Shown: piece after piece, positions 49,525 through 60,524 of the stretch
How the letters are laid out: every line of letters begins with the position of its first letter
How positions within the stretch are numbered: the stretch's first letter is position 1
Origin: CAWIXB01 sp963839955
Lineage (GTDB): Bacteria > Actinomycetota > Actinomycetes > JACCUZ01
Reading direction: 5' to 3'
Assembly (NCBI GenBank): GCA_963839955.1
Contig: CAWIXB010000001.1
Coordinates: 930,001-994,000, forward strand
DNA: 64,000 nt
Made by a program: the position numbers and the translations under genes
Notes under the pieces: generated by a model
Told to the model about the DNA's origin: nothing
The model's input: only the letters and a program-made list of their open reading frames with translations
The model's database searches: none

Positions 49525-50436
49525 ATGGGTGCCCAGCTGAGGGTCTACCGCCGACGCATCAAGGCGGTGCAGTCGACCAAGAAGATCACCAAGGCGATGG
49601 AGCTCATCGCCGCCTCGCGCATCCTCAAGGCGCAGGCGCGGGTCGCCGCGTCCACGCCGTACGCCGAGGCGATCACCCGCGCCGTGTCGGCGGTCGCGAG
49701 CTTCTCCGAGGTCGACCACCCGCTGACGACGGAGAAGGAGGTGCGCGACCGCGCCGCCAAGCTGCTCATCACCAGCGACCGCGGACTGGCCGGCGCCTAC
49801 TCGTCCAACGCCATCAAGGAGGGCGAGCGACTCACCGAGCTGCTGCGCTCCGAGAGCAAGGAGGTCGTGCCCTACGTCGTGGGCCGCAAGGGCGTCGGCT
49901 TCTACCGATTCCGCAACCGCGAGATGGCGGGGCAGTGGACGGGCTTCTCCGAGAACCCTACGTACGGCGACGCCAAGGAGGTCGCCGACGCCGTCATCGA
50001 CGCCTTCCTCAAGCCCGAGGACGAAGAGGGCGCGGTCGACGAAATCCACATCGTCTTCACCCAGTTCATCAACATGGCCGTGCAGAAGACCGTGACGCGG
50101 CGGCTGCTCCCGCTCGAGATCGAGGAGAGCGAGGAGGAGCCCGAGGGCGGCGCGTTGCCGCTCTACGAGTTCGAGCCCTCGGCCGAGGACGTCCTCGACT
50201 CGCTGCTGCCGCGCTACATCGAGAGCCGGGTCTACAACGCCATGCTCCAGTCGGCAGCCTCCGAGCTGGCGGCCCGGCGCCGGGCGATGAAGTCCGCGAC
50301 CGACAACGCGGAAGAGCTGATCAAGACGTACGTCCGGAAGGCGAACGCGGCCCGACAGGCCGAGATCACCCAGGAAATCAGTGAGATCGTGGGTGGCGCC
50401 GAGGCGCTGTCCACCTCCGGTGCCTCCAACGAGTGA
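49525..50436 (+). CDS. atpG: F0F1 ATP synthase subunit gamma
   Basis: 303 residues, 3 bp after atpA. N-terminal RIKAVQSTKKITKAMELIAASR and C-terminal ARRRAMKSATDNAEELIKTY are the coiled-coil shaft. An acidic insert (EESEEEPEGGALPLYEFE, about 205-225) replaces the shorter E. coli loop, as in mycobacteria. Central rotor. Confidence 0.97.
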   Translation: MGAQLRVYRRRIKAVQSTKKITKAMELIAASRILKAQARVAASTPYAEAITRAVSAVASFSEVDHPLTTEKEVRDRAAKLLITSDRGLAGAYSSNAIKEGERLTELLRSESKEVVPYVVGRKGVGFYRFRNREMAGQWTGFSENPTYGDAKEVADAVIDAFLKPEDEEGAVDEIHIVFTQFINMAVQKTVTRRLLPLEIEESEEEPEGGALPLYEFEPSAEDVLDSLLPRYIESRVYNAMLQSAASELAARRRAMKSATDNAEELIKTYVRKANAARQAEITQEISEIVGGAEALSTSGASNE

Positions 50437-50447
50437 GTGAGTGAGAG

Positions 50448-51902
50448 ATGACTGCCGTAGCCGAGAACGCCGAGGGCACCACCCAAGAGGGGGCCACGGG
50501 CCGCGTGGCCCGCGTCATCGGGCCCGTCGTCGACGTGGAGTTCAGCGTCGAGACGATGCCCGAGATCTACAACGCGCTGCACGTCGACGTCACCCTCGCC
50601 GACGAGACCAAGATGCTCACCCTCGAGGTGGCACAGCACTTGGGCGACAACCTCGTCCGCACCATCTCGATGCAGCCCACAGACGGCCTGGTGCGTGGTG
50701 CCGAGGTCACCGACACCGGTGAGTCCATCTCCGTCCCGGTCGGCGACGTGACCAAGGGCCACGTGTTCAACACCTTGGGCGACCCGCTCGACGTCGACGC
50801 CTCGAAGCTCGACGTCAAAGAGCGCTGGCCGATCCACCGGCTCCCTCCGGCCTTCGACCAGCTCGAGTCCAAGACCGAGATCCTCGAGACGGGCATCAAG
50901 GTCATCGACCTGCTCACGCCCTACGTCCGCGGCGGGAAGATCGGCCTGTTCGGCGGCGCCGGTGTCGGCAAGACGGTGCTCATCCAGGAGATGATCTACC
51001 GCGTCGCCGAGAACTTCGGCGGTGTGTCCTGCTTCGCCGGCGTCGGCGAGCGAACCCGTGAGGGCAATGACCTCATCGAGGAGATGACCGAGTCCGGGGT
51101 CATCGAGCGGACCGCCCTGGTCTTCGGCCAGATGGACGAGCCGCCCGGCACCCGGCTGCGCGTGGCGCTGTCCGCACTGACGATGGCGGAGTACTTCCGC
51201 GACGTGCAGGAGCAGGACGTGCTGCTGTTCATCGACAACATCTTCCGGTTCACCCAGGCCGGCTCCGAGGTGTCGACGCTGCTGGGCCGCATGCCCTCCG
51301 CGGTGGGCTACCAGCCGACGCTGGCCGACGAGATGGGCATCCTGCAGGAGCGCATCACCTCGACCCGCGGCCACTCGATCACCTCGATGCAGGCGATCTA
51401 CGTGCCGGCCGACGACATCACCGACCCGGCCCCGCACACCACGTTCGCCCACCTCGACGCGACGACTGTGCTCTCGCGGCCGATCTCCGAGCTCGGCATC
51501 TACCCCGCGGTGGACCCGCTCGACTCGACCAGCCGCATCATGGATCGCCGCTACCTCGGCGACGACCACTACGCCATCGCGCAGCGTGTGAAGAGCATCC
51601 TGCAGCGCTACAAGGACCTGCAGGACATCATCGCCATCCTGGGCATCGACGAGCTCTCCGAGGAGGACAAGGTCCTCGTCAACCGGGCGCGACGCATCCA
51701 GCGGTTCCTCTCGCAGAACACCTACATGGCCGAGCAGTTCACCAACATCCCGGGCTCGACGGTGCCGCTCACCGAGACCATCGAGGCGTTCACCAAGATC
51801 GCCGAGGGCGAGTTCGACGACATGCCCGAGCAGGCGTTCTTCCTCTGCGGCGGACTCGAGGACCTGCAGAAGAAGGCCAAGGAGTTGAAGGACAGCCACT
51901 GA
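50448..51902 (+). CDS. atpD: F0F1 ATP synthase subunit beta
   Basis: 484 residues. Walker A GGAGVGKT near residue 169, catalytic Glu and Arg finger region GERTREGNDL, Walker B DVLLFIDNIFRFTQAG and the DELSEEDK block that links to gamma. Catalytic subunit that makes ATP. Confidence 0.98.
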   Translation: MTAVAENAEGTTQEGATGRVARVIGPVVDVEFSVETMPEIYNALHVDVTLADETKMLTLEVAQHLGDNLVRTISMQPTDGLVRGAEVTDTGESISVPVGDVTKGHVFNTLGDPLDVDASKLDVKERWPIHRLPPAFDQLESKTEILETGIKVIDLLTPYVRGGKIGLFGGAGVGKTVLIQEMIYRVAENFGGVSCFAGVGERTREGNDLIEEMTESGVIERTALVFGQMDEPPGTRLRVALSALTMAEYFRDVQEQDVLLFIDNIFRFTQAGSEVSTLLGRMPSAVGYQPTLADEMGILQERITSTRGHSITSMQAIYVPADDITDPAPHTTFAHLDATTVLSRPISELGIYPAVDPLDSTSRIMDRRYLGDDHYAIAQRVKSILQRYKDLQDIIAILGIDELSEEDKVLVNRARRIQRFLSQNTYMAEQFTNIPGSTVPLTETIEAFTKIAEGEFDDMPEQAFFLCGGLEDLQKKAKELKDSH

Positions 51903-51965
51903 CCCCGCGAGGTCACCTACCCACGATCACGAAACCGACAGTCACGTACCGATTGGGGAATACCG

Positions 51966-52367
51966 TTGGCCGAGGAGCCGCTGCAGGTCGACCTGGTCGC
52001 CGCCGACCACAGGGTGTGGTCGGGCGAGGCGTCCATGGTCGTGGCGAGGACGACCGACGGTGACATCGGCATCCTGCCCGGGCACGCGCCGCTGCTGGGC
52101 GTCCTGGTCAACGGGGCAGTTCGGATCGCCGTCGAGGGCGATGAGAACATCGCGGCCGCGGTGCACGGCGGCTTCGTCTCCGTCGCCGACAACCGGGTCG
52201 CGATCCTCGCCGAGGCCGCCGAGCTCGCCGACGAGATCGACGTCGAGCGAGCTCGCAGCGCGCTCGAGGAGGCCCGGCAGATGTCGGAGGACGACGCGGA
52301 CGAGGCGCAGGCAATCATCGCCCGCAACGAGGCCCGCATCCGGGTGCACGACGGCACCGCGCTCTAA
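51966..52367 (+). CDS. atpC: F0F1 ATP synthase subunit epsilon
   Basis: 133 residues from TTG 51966, behind a GGGGAA. The N-terminal beta barrel (LVAADHRVWSGEASMVVART, then IGILPGHAPLLGVL) and a C-terminal helical hairpin. It limits wasteful ATP hydrolysis. TTG starts are rare; no better start exists in frame. End of the atp operon. Confidence 0.95.
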   Translation: MAEEPLQVDLVAADHRVWSGEASMVVARTTDGDIGILPGHAPLLGVLVNGAVRIAVEGDENIAAAVHGGFVSVADNRVAILAEAAELADEIDVERARSALEEARQMSEDDADEAQAIIARNEARIRVHDGTAL

Positions 52368-52412
52368 CGGGCCCGGCTTAGGGGCTCGTGTGGTCGAGGG
52401 CAGCGGCACACC

Positions 52413-52844
52413 GTGAACCTGGTCCTCGCCCTCGACATCCTGGGAGCGGTTGTCGCGCTGATGCTGGTCTCCGTCGGCGCGCTCGCATTCCGCCGCCGCC
52501 TGCTGACGCGCCGGGGCGGCACGTTCGACTGCGGGTTGCGCCTGCGCCCGGCCGCGATGGGCAGGGGCTGGGTGATGGGCATCGGCCGCTACGCCGGCGA
52601 CACCCTCGAGTGGTACCGCGTGTTCAGCTACGCCACCCGCCCGCGCGTGAAGCTGGAACGGCGCGAGCTCGAGGTGCTAGGACGGCGCGAGCCGGACGGT
52701 CCCGAGGTCTTCGCGCTGCTCTCCGGCGCGGTCGTCGTCGAGTGCGCCCACGGCGAGGGGAACGTCGAGCTGGCCATGGGCCCGGGCGCACTCACCGGGT
52801 TCCTCTCGTGGCTGGAGTCGATGCCGCCCGGCGAACCGGCCTGA
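52413..52844 (+). CDS. DUF2550 family membrane-anchored protein
   Basis: 143 residues from GTG. One N-terminal helix (about 5-24), an Arg cluster and a beta-rich cytosolic or external domain with FDCGLRLRPAAMGRGWVMGIGRY, the conserved core of the family. Placed after atpC as in mycobacteria. Function unknown. Its TGA abuts the pduO stop with no spacer. Confidence 0.85.
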   Translation: MNLVLALDILGAVVALMLVSVGALAFRRRLLTRRGGTFDCGLRLRPAAMGRGWVMGIGRYAGDTLEWYRVFSYATRPRVKLERRELEVLGRREPDGPEVFALLSGAVVVECAHGEGNVELAMGPGALTGFLSWLESMPPGEPA

Positions 52845-53417
52845 TCAGCGGTTGGCGCCCGGCACCCAGAGGACGTCGCCCTGCTCGCGGTTGGCGTGCC
52901 GCGCGAGCACGAAGAGCAGATCGGAAAGCCGGTTGAGATAGCGCGCCGTCACCGGGTTCGTCGACTCCGCGTGCTCCTCCAGCGCGCGCCAGGTACTGCG
53001 CTCGGCGCGTCGCACGATGGTGCGCGCGACGTGCAGCGCGGCTGCTGCGGCCGTGCCGCCCGGCAGGACGAAGGAACGCAGCTCTTCCAGCGGGCCGTTG
53101 TAGCGGTCGATCTCCTCCTCGAGAGCGGTGACCTGGCCGTCGGTGATCCGCAGCGGCGGGTGCGCCGGGTCGGGCTCGACGGGCGTGCAGAGGTCGGCTC
53201 CCACGTCGAACAGGTCGTTCTGCACGCGCGTGAGCAGGGCCGTCACGTCGTCGTCGTGCTCGCCCGTGGTCAGGGCCAGGCCGATCGCGGAGTTGGCCTC
53301 GTCGACGTCGGCGAAGGCGACCAGGCGCGCGTCGTTCTTGCTGATCCGGCCGCGTCCGCCGTATCCGGTCATGCCCTCGTCCCCGGTGCGGGTGTAGATG
53401 CGCGTCAGGTTCACCAT
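52845..53417 (-). CDS. PduO-type cob(I)alamin adenosyltransferase
   Basis: 190 residues. N-terminal VNLTRIYTRTGDEGMTGYGG (ATP P-loop-like), DVDEANSAIGLAL, and the RTIVRRAERS Arg block of the PduO ATP-cobalamin adenosyltransferase. It makes adenosylcobalamin, the cofactor needed by the MeaA-like mutase encoded at 56259. Trimeric and cytosolic in relatives. Divergent from murA across a 27-bp tandem repeat that must hold its promoter. Confidence 0.94.
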   Translation of the reverse strand: MVNLTRIYTRTGDEGMTGYGGRGRISKNDARLVAFADVDEANSAIGLALTTGEHDDDVTALLTRVQNDLFDVGADLCTPVEPDPAHPPLRITDGQVTALEEEIDRYNGPLEELRSFVLPGGTAAAAALHVARTIVRRAERSTWRALEEHAESTNPVTARYLNRLSDLLFVLARHANREQGDVLWVPGANR

Positions 53418-53424
53418 GCTCGAA

Positions 53425-53547
53425 GCCTACGATGACCCGCTGTCCCTCTCTGCCTACGATGTCCGGCTGTCCCTCTCTGCCTACGATGTCCGGCTGTCCC
53501 TCTCTGCCTACGATGTCCGGCTGTCCCTCTCTGCCTACGATGTCCGG
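53425..53547. repeat. 27-bp tandem repeat (4.5 copies) between pduO-type ATR and murA
   Basis: Units begin at 53425 (five changed bases at most), 53452, 53479, 53506 and a partial one at 53533. Each carries GCCTACGATGTCCGG and CTGTCCCTCTCT. TACGAT in each copy matches a -10 hexamer, and an in-frame ATG recurs every 27 bp. Only the last copy leads directly into murA. The length is a multiple of three, so the frame stays open through it. Confidence 0.93.
53536..53541 (+). promoter_or_regulatory. Leaderless -10 box (TACGAT) of murA
   Basis: TACGAT, 7-nt spacer, GTG 53549. The same hexamer recurs in the three upstream repeat units, each 27 bp apart. Confidence 0.55.
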
Positions 53548-53548
53548 C

Positions 53549-54835
53549 GTGGAGAGGTTTCGCGTCGTCGGCGGTGCCCGGCTCACCGGTGAGGTCCGGG
53601 TGAGCGGGGCGAAGAACAGCGTGCTCAAGCTGATGGCCGGTGCGCTGCTCGCCGAAGGCCGCACGACGATCAGCGAGGTCCCCGAGATCCTCGACGTCGA
53701 GATCATGGGCGAGCTGCTGCGCCGACTCGGTTGCACTGTCGACCACGACCTGGAGTCGGCATTGGTCACCATCGACGTCCCGGCGAAGATCGGGCACAAG
53801 GCCGACTACGACCTCGTGCGCCGGATGAGGGCGTCGATCAACGTGCTCGGCCCGCTGATCGCGCGCTGCGGGGAGGCCGACGTCGCTCTGCCGGGCGGCG
53901 ACAACATCGGCTCGCGCGGGCTCGACATGCACATCACCGGGTTGGAGAAGCTCGGTGCCGAGGTGAGCAGCGAGCACGGCTACCTGGTCGCGCGAGCACC
54001 AGCCGGTGGTCTTGTCGGCGCCACGCTCTGGCTCGACTTCCCGAGTGTCGGCACGACCGAGAACCTGCTGATGGCCGCCGTGATGGCCAAGGGCACCACC
54101 GTCATCGACAACGCCGCGCGCGAACCCGAGATCGTCGACATCGCCGAGATGCTCGTCGAGATGGGCGCGAACATCACCGGCGTCGGGACGTCGACGCTCG
54201 AGATCACCGGTGTCGGCGGGCTGGAGCCCGTCAGCCATGCCGTCGTTCCCGACCGCCTGGTCGCGGGCACCTGGGCGGTGGGCGCGGTCATCACGCGCGG
54301 CGACGTCACGATCAGCAACGCGCGCGCTGCACACCTCGAGATCGCGCTCGACAAGCTGACCACGGCCGGCGCCCAGGTCGACATCTCGGCGGACAAGCTC
54401 CGGGTCCGGATGGACCGCCGGCCCAAGGCCGTCGACATCGTCACCTTGCCCTACCCGGGCTTCCCCACCGACCTGCAGCCGCAGCTGATCGCGCTCAACG
54501 CGGTGGCCGAGGGCGCGGCCATGGTGACGGAGAACCTGTTCGAGGCGCGGTTCCGGTTCGTCAACGAGCTGACCCGCCTCGGCGCGGACGTGCGCACTGA
54601 CGGTCATCACGCGCTCGTCCGTGGGCGCGAGACGCTCTCCGGTGCGCCCGTGCAAGCCAGCGACGTGCGAGCCGGCGCCGGCCTGGTGCTGGCCGGGCTC
54701 GTCGCCGAAGGAGAGACGTACGTCACCGACGTGCATCACATCGACCGGGGCTACGCGCACTTCGTCGAGGACCTGCGGCGGCTCGGCGCCGACGTCACGC
54801 GCGAGCAGGACCCGTTCGCCAGCTTCGCCGACTGA
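53549..54835 (+). CDS. murA: UDP-N-acetylglucosamine 1-carboxyvinyltransferase (MurA, Asp type)
   Basis: 428 residues from GTG 53549, which gives the usual MERFRVVGGARL start; in-frame ATGs at 53540 and further up in the repeat are less likely. Lys22 in SGAKNSVLKL is the substrate lysine. The catalytic loop reads LPGGDNIGSR: Asp118 sits where most bacteria have the Cys that fosfomycin attacks. As in Mycobacterium, this predicts intrinsic fosfomycin resistance. It adds enolpyruvate to UDP-GlcNAc, the first committed wall step. Confidence 0.97.
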   Translation: MERFRVVGGARLTGEVRVSGAKNSVLKLMAGALLAEGRTTISEVPEILDVEIMGELLRRLGCTVDHDLESALVTIDVPAKIGHKADYDLVRRMRASINVLGPLIARCGEADVALPGGDNIGSRGLDMHITGLEKLGAEVSSEHGYLVARAPAGGLVGATLWLDFPSVGTTENLLMAAVMAKGTTVIDNAAREPEIVDIAEMLVEMGANITGVGTSTLEITGVGGLEPVSHAVVPDRLVAGTWAVGAVITRGDVTISNARAAHLEIALDKLTTAGAQVDISADKLRVRMDRRPKAVDIVTLPYPGFPTDLQPQLIALNAVAEGAAMVTENLFEARFRFVNELTRLGADVRTDGHHALVRGRETLSGAPVQASDVRAGAGLVLAGLVAEGETYVTDVHHIDRGYAHFVEDLRRLGADVTREQDPFASFAD

Positions 54836-54862
54836 GCGCAGCGCAGCCAGGCACCGGCGTGC

Positions 54863-55204
54863 TCACCGTGCCAGCAGCCGCCGTGCCTTTGCCTCGTCCT
54901 CGCGGAAGACCATGAGCCGCGGCCCCTCGCTGGTCGGGGCGAGCGTTGCCTTGATGCCGGCAGCCTCCAGCGTGCGGCGCGCCACCTCACCCTCGACGTA
55001 CGTGCCGGGCGAGGCGATGGCGGTGAGCAGGCCGTACTCGTCGCTGCGGCCCACGGTGGGCAGGCGCGCGACCAGTGAGCGGCGCCGCTCCTTGCCGAGC
55101 GCGCGGCGCCGCTCGTTGCCGAAGCCCCAGCGGAGCACGAGCGCGAGCACCCCGACCACGAGGAACGCAGCGAGCGGATTGACCAGGTAGGACACGTTGC
55201 CCAC
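54863..55204 (-). CDS. DUF2007-like protein with one membrane helix
   Basis: 113 residues from GTG. One N-terminal helix (about 7-26), an Arg-rich juxtamembrane stretch and a C-terminal alpha/beta domain (AIASPGTYVEGEVARRTLEAAGI, then RLMVFREDEAKARRLL) like DUF2007 signal-transducing domains. Function unknown. TAGAAC lies 6 nt upstream of the start on its strand. Confidence 0.66.
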   Translation of the reverse strand: MGNVSYLVNPLAAFLVVGVLALVLRWGFGNERRRALGKERRRSLVARLPTVGRSDEYGLLTAIASPGTYVEGEVARRTLEAAGIKATLAPTSEGPRLMVFREDEAKARRLLAR

Positions 55205-55276
55205 CCCGCAGTTCTACCCGAAGGACGGGCTAGGCTCCCGCCGGTCCGCCGAGAACGCCTGCTGAGGAGTGGCCCC

Positions 55277-56170
55277 GTGGCCCAGACCGACCTCCAGAAC
55301 CCTGAGACACCCGAGGGCACGATCCGGGTCGCGGTGGTGGGTGCCGGCCTGATGGGGTCGGGGATCGCCCAGGTGGCGGCCGCTGCCGGACACGACGTCG
55401 TGCTCCGCGACGTGACCGCCGCGGCACTCGAGCGGGGCGTCGCCGGCGTACGACGCTCGCTCGACCGCTTCGCGGCGAAGGGCCGCACGACGGCGGAGGA
55501 CGTCGAGGCGGCGCTGGCGCGGATCACCACGACCGAGGACCTCGACGCGGTCGCGGACGCCGACATCGTCGTCGAGGCGGTCTTCGAGCAGCTCGACGTC
55601 AAGCAGGACGTGTTCCGCGACCTCGACCGCATCGCGCGAGAGGGCGCGGTGCTCGCCACGAACACCAGCGCCATCCCGATCACCCAGGTCGCCGCGGTCA
55701 CCCAGCGGCCGGAGTCCGTGGTGGGAACGCACTTCTTCTCGCCGGTGCCGATGATGGGGCTGTGCGAGCTGGTGCGCGGGTTCAAGACCAGCGACGAGAC
55801 GCTGGCGACCGCGCGCAGCTTTGCGGAGTCGGTCGGCAAGACGTGCGTGGTGGTCAACCGCGATGTCGCCGGCTTCGTGACGACGCGGCTGATCTGTGCG
55901 CTCGCGATGGAGGCCATCAGGCTCGTCGAGAGCGGCGTCGCGTCGGCGGAGGACGTCGACACCGCCTGCCGGCTCGGTTTCGGCCACCCCATGGGCCCGC
56001 TCGCGACCACCGACCTCACCGGCATCGACATCCTGCGCAACGCGGCGATGAACATCTACGCGGACACCCAGGACGAGAAGTTCTTCCCGCCGGAGACCCT
56101 GAGCCGCATGGTCAGCGCGGGCGACCTGGGCCGCAAGAGCGGACGCGGCTTCTACACCTACGACGACTGA
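55277..56170 (+). CDS. 3-hydroxybutyryl-CoA dehydrogenase
   Basis: 297 residues from GTG behind GAGGAG. Rossmann VAVVGAGLMGSGIAQVAA, catalytic His in GTHFFSPVPMM and Glu in the ADIVVEAVFEQ region, and the RLGFGHPMGPLATTDLTG C-terminal dimer domain. It interconverts acetoacetyl-CoA and 3-hydroxybutyryl-CoA. It sits just upstream of the MeaA-type mutase, an arrangement seen in ethylmalonyl-CoA-pathway clusters. TAGGCT (55231) is a candidate -10. Confidence 0.93.
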   Translation: MAQTDLQNPETPEGTIRVAVVGAGLMGSGIAQVAAAAGHDVVLRDVTAAALERGVAGVRRSLDRFAAKGRTTAEDVEAALARITTTEDLDAVADADIVVEAVFEQLDVKQDVFRDLDRIAREGAVLATNTSAIPITQVAAVTQRPESVVGTHFFSPVPMMGLCELVRGFKTSDETLATARSFAESVGKTCVVVNRDVAGFVTTRLICALAMEAIRLVESGVASAEDVDTACRLGFGHPMGPLATTDLTGIDILRNAAMNIYADTQDEKFFPPETLSRMVSAGDLGRKSGRGFYTYDD

Positions 56171-56244
56171 AGGCCCGCCGTTACCGCCCAGTAGACTCGA
56201 GGTCTGGCCAGCGGGCGCGCCGCCCGCCCGGGAGGCAACAGCAC

Positions 56245-56258
56245 GTGAGCGACCGGAG

Positions 56259-56262
<4 letters not shown>
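56245..56262 (+). promoter_or_regulatory. Five-codon leader ORF overlapping the mutase start
   Basis: GTG 56245 with a GGGAGG 9 nt upstream encodes MSDRR and stops at TGA 56260-56262, which overlaps the ATG at 56259 as ATGA. A TAGACT -10 candidate lies at 56192-56197. Translational coupling is likely; a regulatory role is a guess. Confidence 0.45.
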
Positions 56263-58303
<2,041 letters not shown>

Positions 58304-58307
<4 letters not shown>

Positions 58308-59542
58308 GCCGACGGTCTCAACTCCGCTGGCTGGCGGTCGACCTGCGGCCGCTGCGGCACGCCGATTTCCGCCGGCTGTTCGTCGGCCAGGGCGTGTCGT
58401 TCGTCGGCTACCAGGTGACGGCGGTCGCCGTGCCCGTGCAGATGTACGCCGAGACGGGCTCGTCGTTCTGGGTCGGGCTGGTCGGTCTCGCGGGTCTCGT
58501 CCCGCTCATCTTCTTCGGTCTCTACGGCGGGTCGATCTCGGACGCCGTCGACCGACGGCAACTGCTGCTCGTCTCGTCGTTCCTGATCTGGCTGGTCACG
58601 GGTGCGCTGCTCGCGCAGGCGGTGTTCGACGTGGGCAGCCCGGAGCTGCTGCTGGCGTTGGTCGCCCTGCAATCAGCGGGCTTCGCCATCGCGTCGCCGG
58701 TGCGTGGCGCCATCGTGCCGCGCCTCGTGCCGCACGAGCTGGTACCCGCCGCCAACACCCTCAACTTCACGATGAGCAGCCTCGGCTCGGTGGTGGGCCC
58801 ACTCCTTGCGGGCGTGGTCATCGCGGGCGGCAGCTACGCACCGGCGTACGCGATCGACGCCGCACTGTTCACCGTGGGCCTCTACGCCGCGATGCGCCTC
58901 CCGCCGCTGCAGCCGCTGGGCGAGATCGTCCGGCCAGGCCTGCGCTCCGTGTTGGCCGGCCTGGCGTTCATCGCCACCCGGCCCGTGCTGCTGCTGTCGT
59001 TCGTGGTCGACATCGTGGCGATGGTCTTCGCGCTACCGCGGGCGCTGTTCCCGGAGGTCGGCAACGAAAGGTTCGGCGGGCCTGCCGCCGTCGGCTGGCT
59101 CTTCGCGTCGATCGCGATCGGGTCGGCGATCGCCGGGCTGGCCTCGGGCTGGGTGGGTCGTGTGCAACGTCAGGGCCTGGCGCTGGTCCTGGCCGTGGTG
59201 GCCTGGGGTGCCGCCGTGGCTCTCGCCGGTCTCGCGCCGAGCCTGTGGCTGGCGGTCCTGCTGCTCGCCGTCGCCGGAGGTGCCGACCTCGTCTCCGCGG
59301 TCTACCGGCAGACCATCCTGCAGACCTACGCCCCCGATGAGATGCGCGGCCGGATGCAGGGCGTCTTCGTCGTCGTGGTCACCGGCGGGCCGCGGCTCGG
59401 TGACCTGCGCGCGGGTGCCACCGCGGCGGCGTACGGCGCCACCGCATCCTGGGTCGGCGGCGGCGTGGTGTGCGTCATCCTCGTCGTGGCGCTCGCCGTC
59501 ACGTTCCCGGCGCTGGTGCGCTACCGGGCGCAGCCCGACTGA
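58304..59542 (+). CDS. MFS transporter (EntS-like exporter)
   Basis: 412 residues, about 12 helices, GTGA overlap with the mutase. N-terminal LRHADFRRLFVGQGVSFVGYQ and motif A GLYGGSISDAVDRRQLL; the C-half holds PDEMRGRMQGVF. The layout fits the EntS/MFS_3 exporter group. Substrate unknown; coupling to an acyl-CoA mutase may be only positional. Confidence 0.86.
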
Positions 59543-59545
59543 CCG

Positions 59546-60508
59546 TCAGGTCGCGTGCGCCCCCAGCCCCACGCCCTGCTCGACCAGGGCGGCGACCTCG
59601 CGCACGACGTCGTCGGCGCAGCCCCACGAGAGCGTCACGCCCGCGCCGCCGTGCCCGTAGCAGTGCACGACCGCACCGCGCTCGCCGCGCACCGTCTCGA
59701 GCCGCACCGAGGCCCTGGCCGGCCGGAGCCCGACGCGGTGTCCCACCACGCGGGCTCCGGCGAGGGCGGGCACCAGCCGGGTCGCCCGGTCGAGCACGGC
59801 GCGCGCGACCTCGGGGTCGGGGCGCGGGTCGTAGTCGTGCTCCACGGCCGTGCCACCGACCACCACCACCTGCTCGCGCGGAACCACATAGGTGAGCTTC
59901 GCCTCGTCGGACTGCTCGAGCAGCCACTCGTCGAGCCCGGTCTGCTCGACGAGCACGACCTGCCCGCGCACCGGGAACACCGACGGGTCGGACACCAGCG
60001 CGCGCGACGACAGCCCGGAGCAGTTGACCACGACGCCCTCGTCGGGCAGTGCGGACAGCCAGGTGCGGGTGAGCGTGCCGCCGAGCGCCTCGAGCTGGGC
60101 GACCAGCCAGGGCAGGTACGCCGACATGTCGGCGACCGGCACCTGCAGCCGCCAGCCGCCCCCGTAGCCCGCCGGCACGTCGCGCAGCGCCTCGACGGTG
60201 GGGACTGCGTCCCGCCACCAGGGTGTCCCCGGCTTCGCGCGGGTGAGCTCGGTGCCCCACCGCACTGTGACGCCGCTACCGGTGTCGCGGTCGGCGATCG
60301 CCGTCAACTCGGCGTACGTCGTGGTCGACCAGCGCAGCACCCGGTCGTGGGGAAGCGCCCGGTAGGGGTACCAGATCGCGGCGGCGACCGCCGAGGTCGT
60401 CTCGGGCGGCAGGTCGCGGGCCAGCACGTGGGCGTCGTGGCCGGCCTCGCGGAGGCGGACGGCGCAGCTGAGGCCGATCACCCCGGCACCCACGACTATC
60501 ACGCGCAC
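59546..60508 (-). CDS. FAD-dependent D-amino-acid oxidase
   Basis: 320 residues from GTG. FAD site VIVVGAGVIGLSCAVRL, and C-terminal FAD/substrate block RVGLRPARASVRLE and GHGGAGVTLSWGCA, the DAO signature. It deaminates D-amino acids to keto acids with H2O2. No peroxisomal-type tail. CAGGCT lies 7 nt upstream of GTG on the minus strand. It converges with the MFS gene, 3 bp apart. Confidence 0.93.
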   Translation of the reverse strand: MRVIVVGAGVIGLSCAVRLREAGHDAHVLARDLPPETTSAVAAAIWYPYRALPHDRVLRWSTTTYAELTAIADRDTGSGVTVRWGTELTRAKPGTPWWRDAVPTVEALRDVPAGYGGGWRLQVPVADMSAYLPWLVAQLEALGGTLTRTWLSALPDEGVVVNCSGLSSRALVSDPSVFPVRGQVVLVEQTGLDEWLLEQSDEAKLTYVVPREQVVVVGGTAVEHDYDPRPDPEVARAVLDRATRLVPALAGARVVGHRVGLRPARASVRLETVRGERGAVVHCYGHGGAGVTLSWGCADDVVREVAALVEQGVGLGAHAT

Positions 60509-60524
60509 GGGGACCAGCCTGCCC

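Noticed and set aside
53425..53547. Candidate CRISPR array
   Set aside because: Units are contiguous 27-bp repeats with no spacers; it is a tandem repeat.
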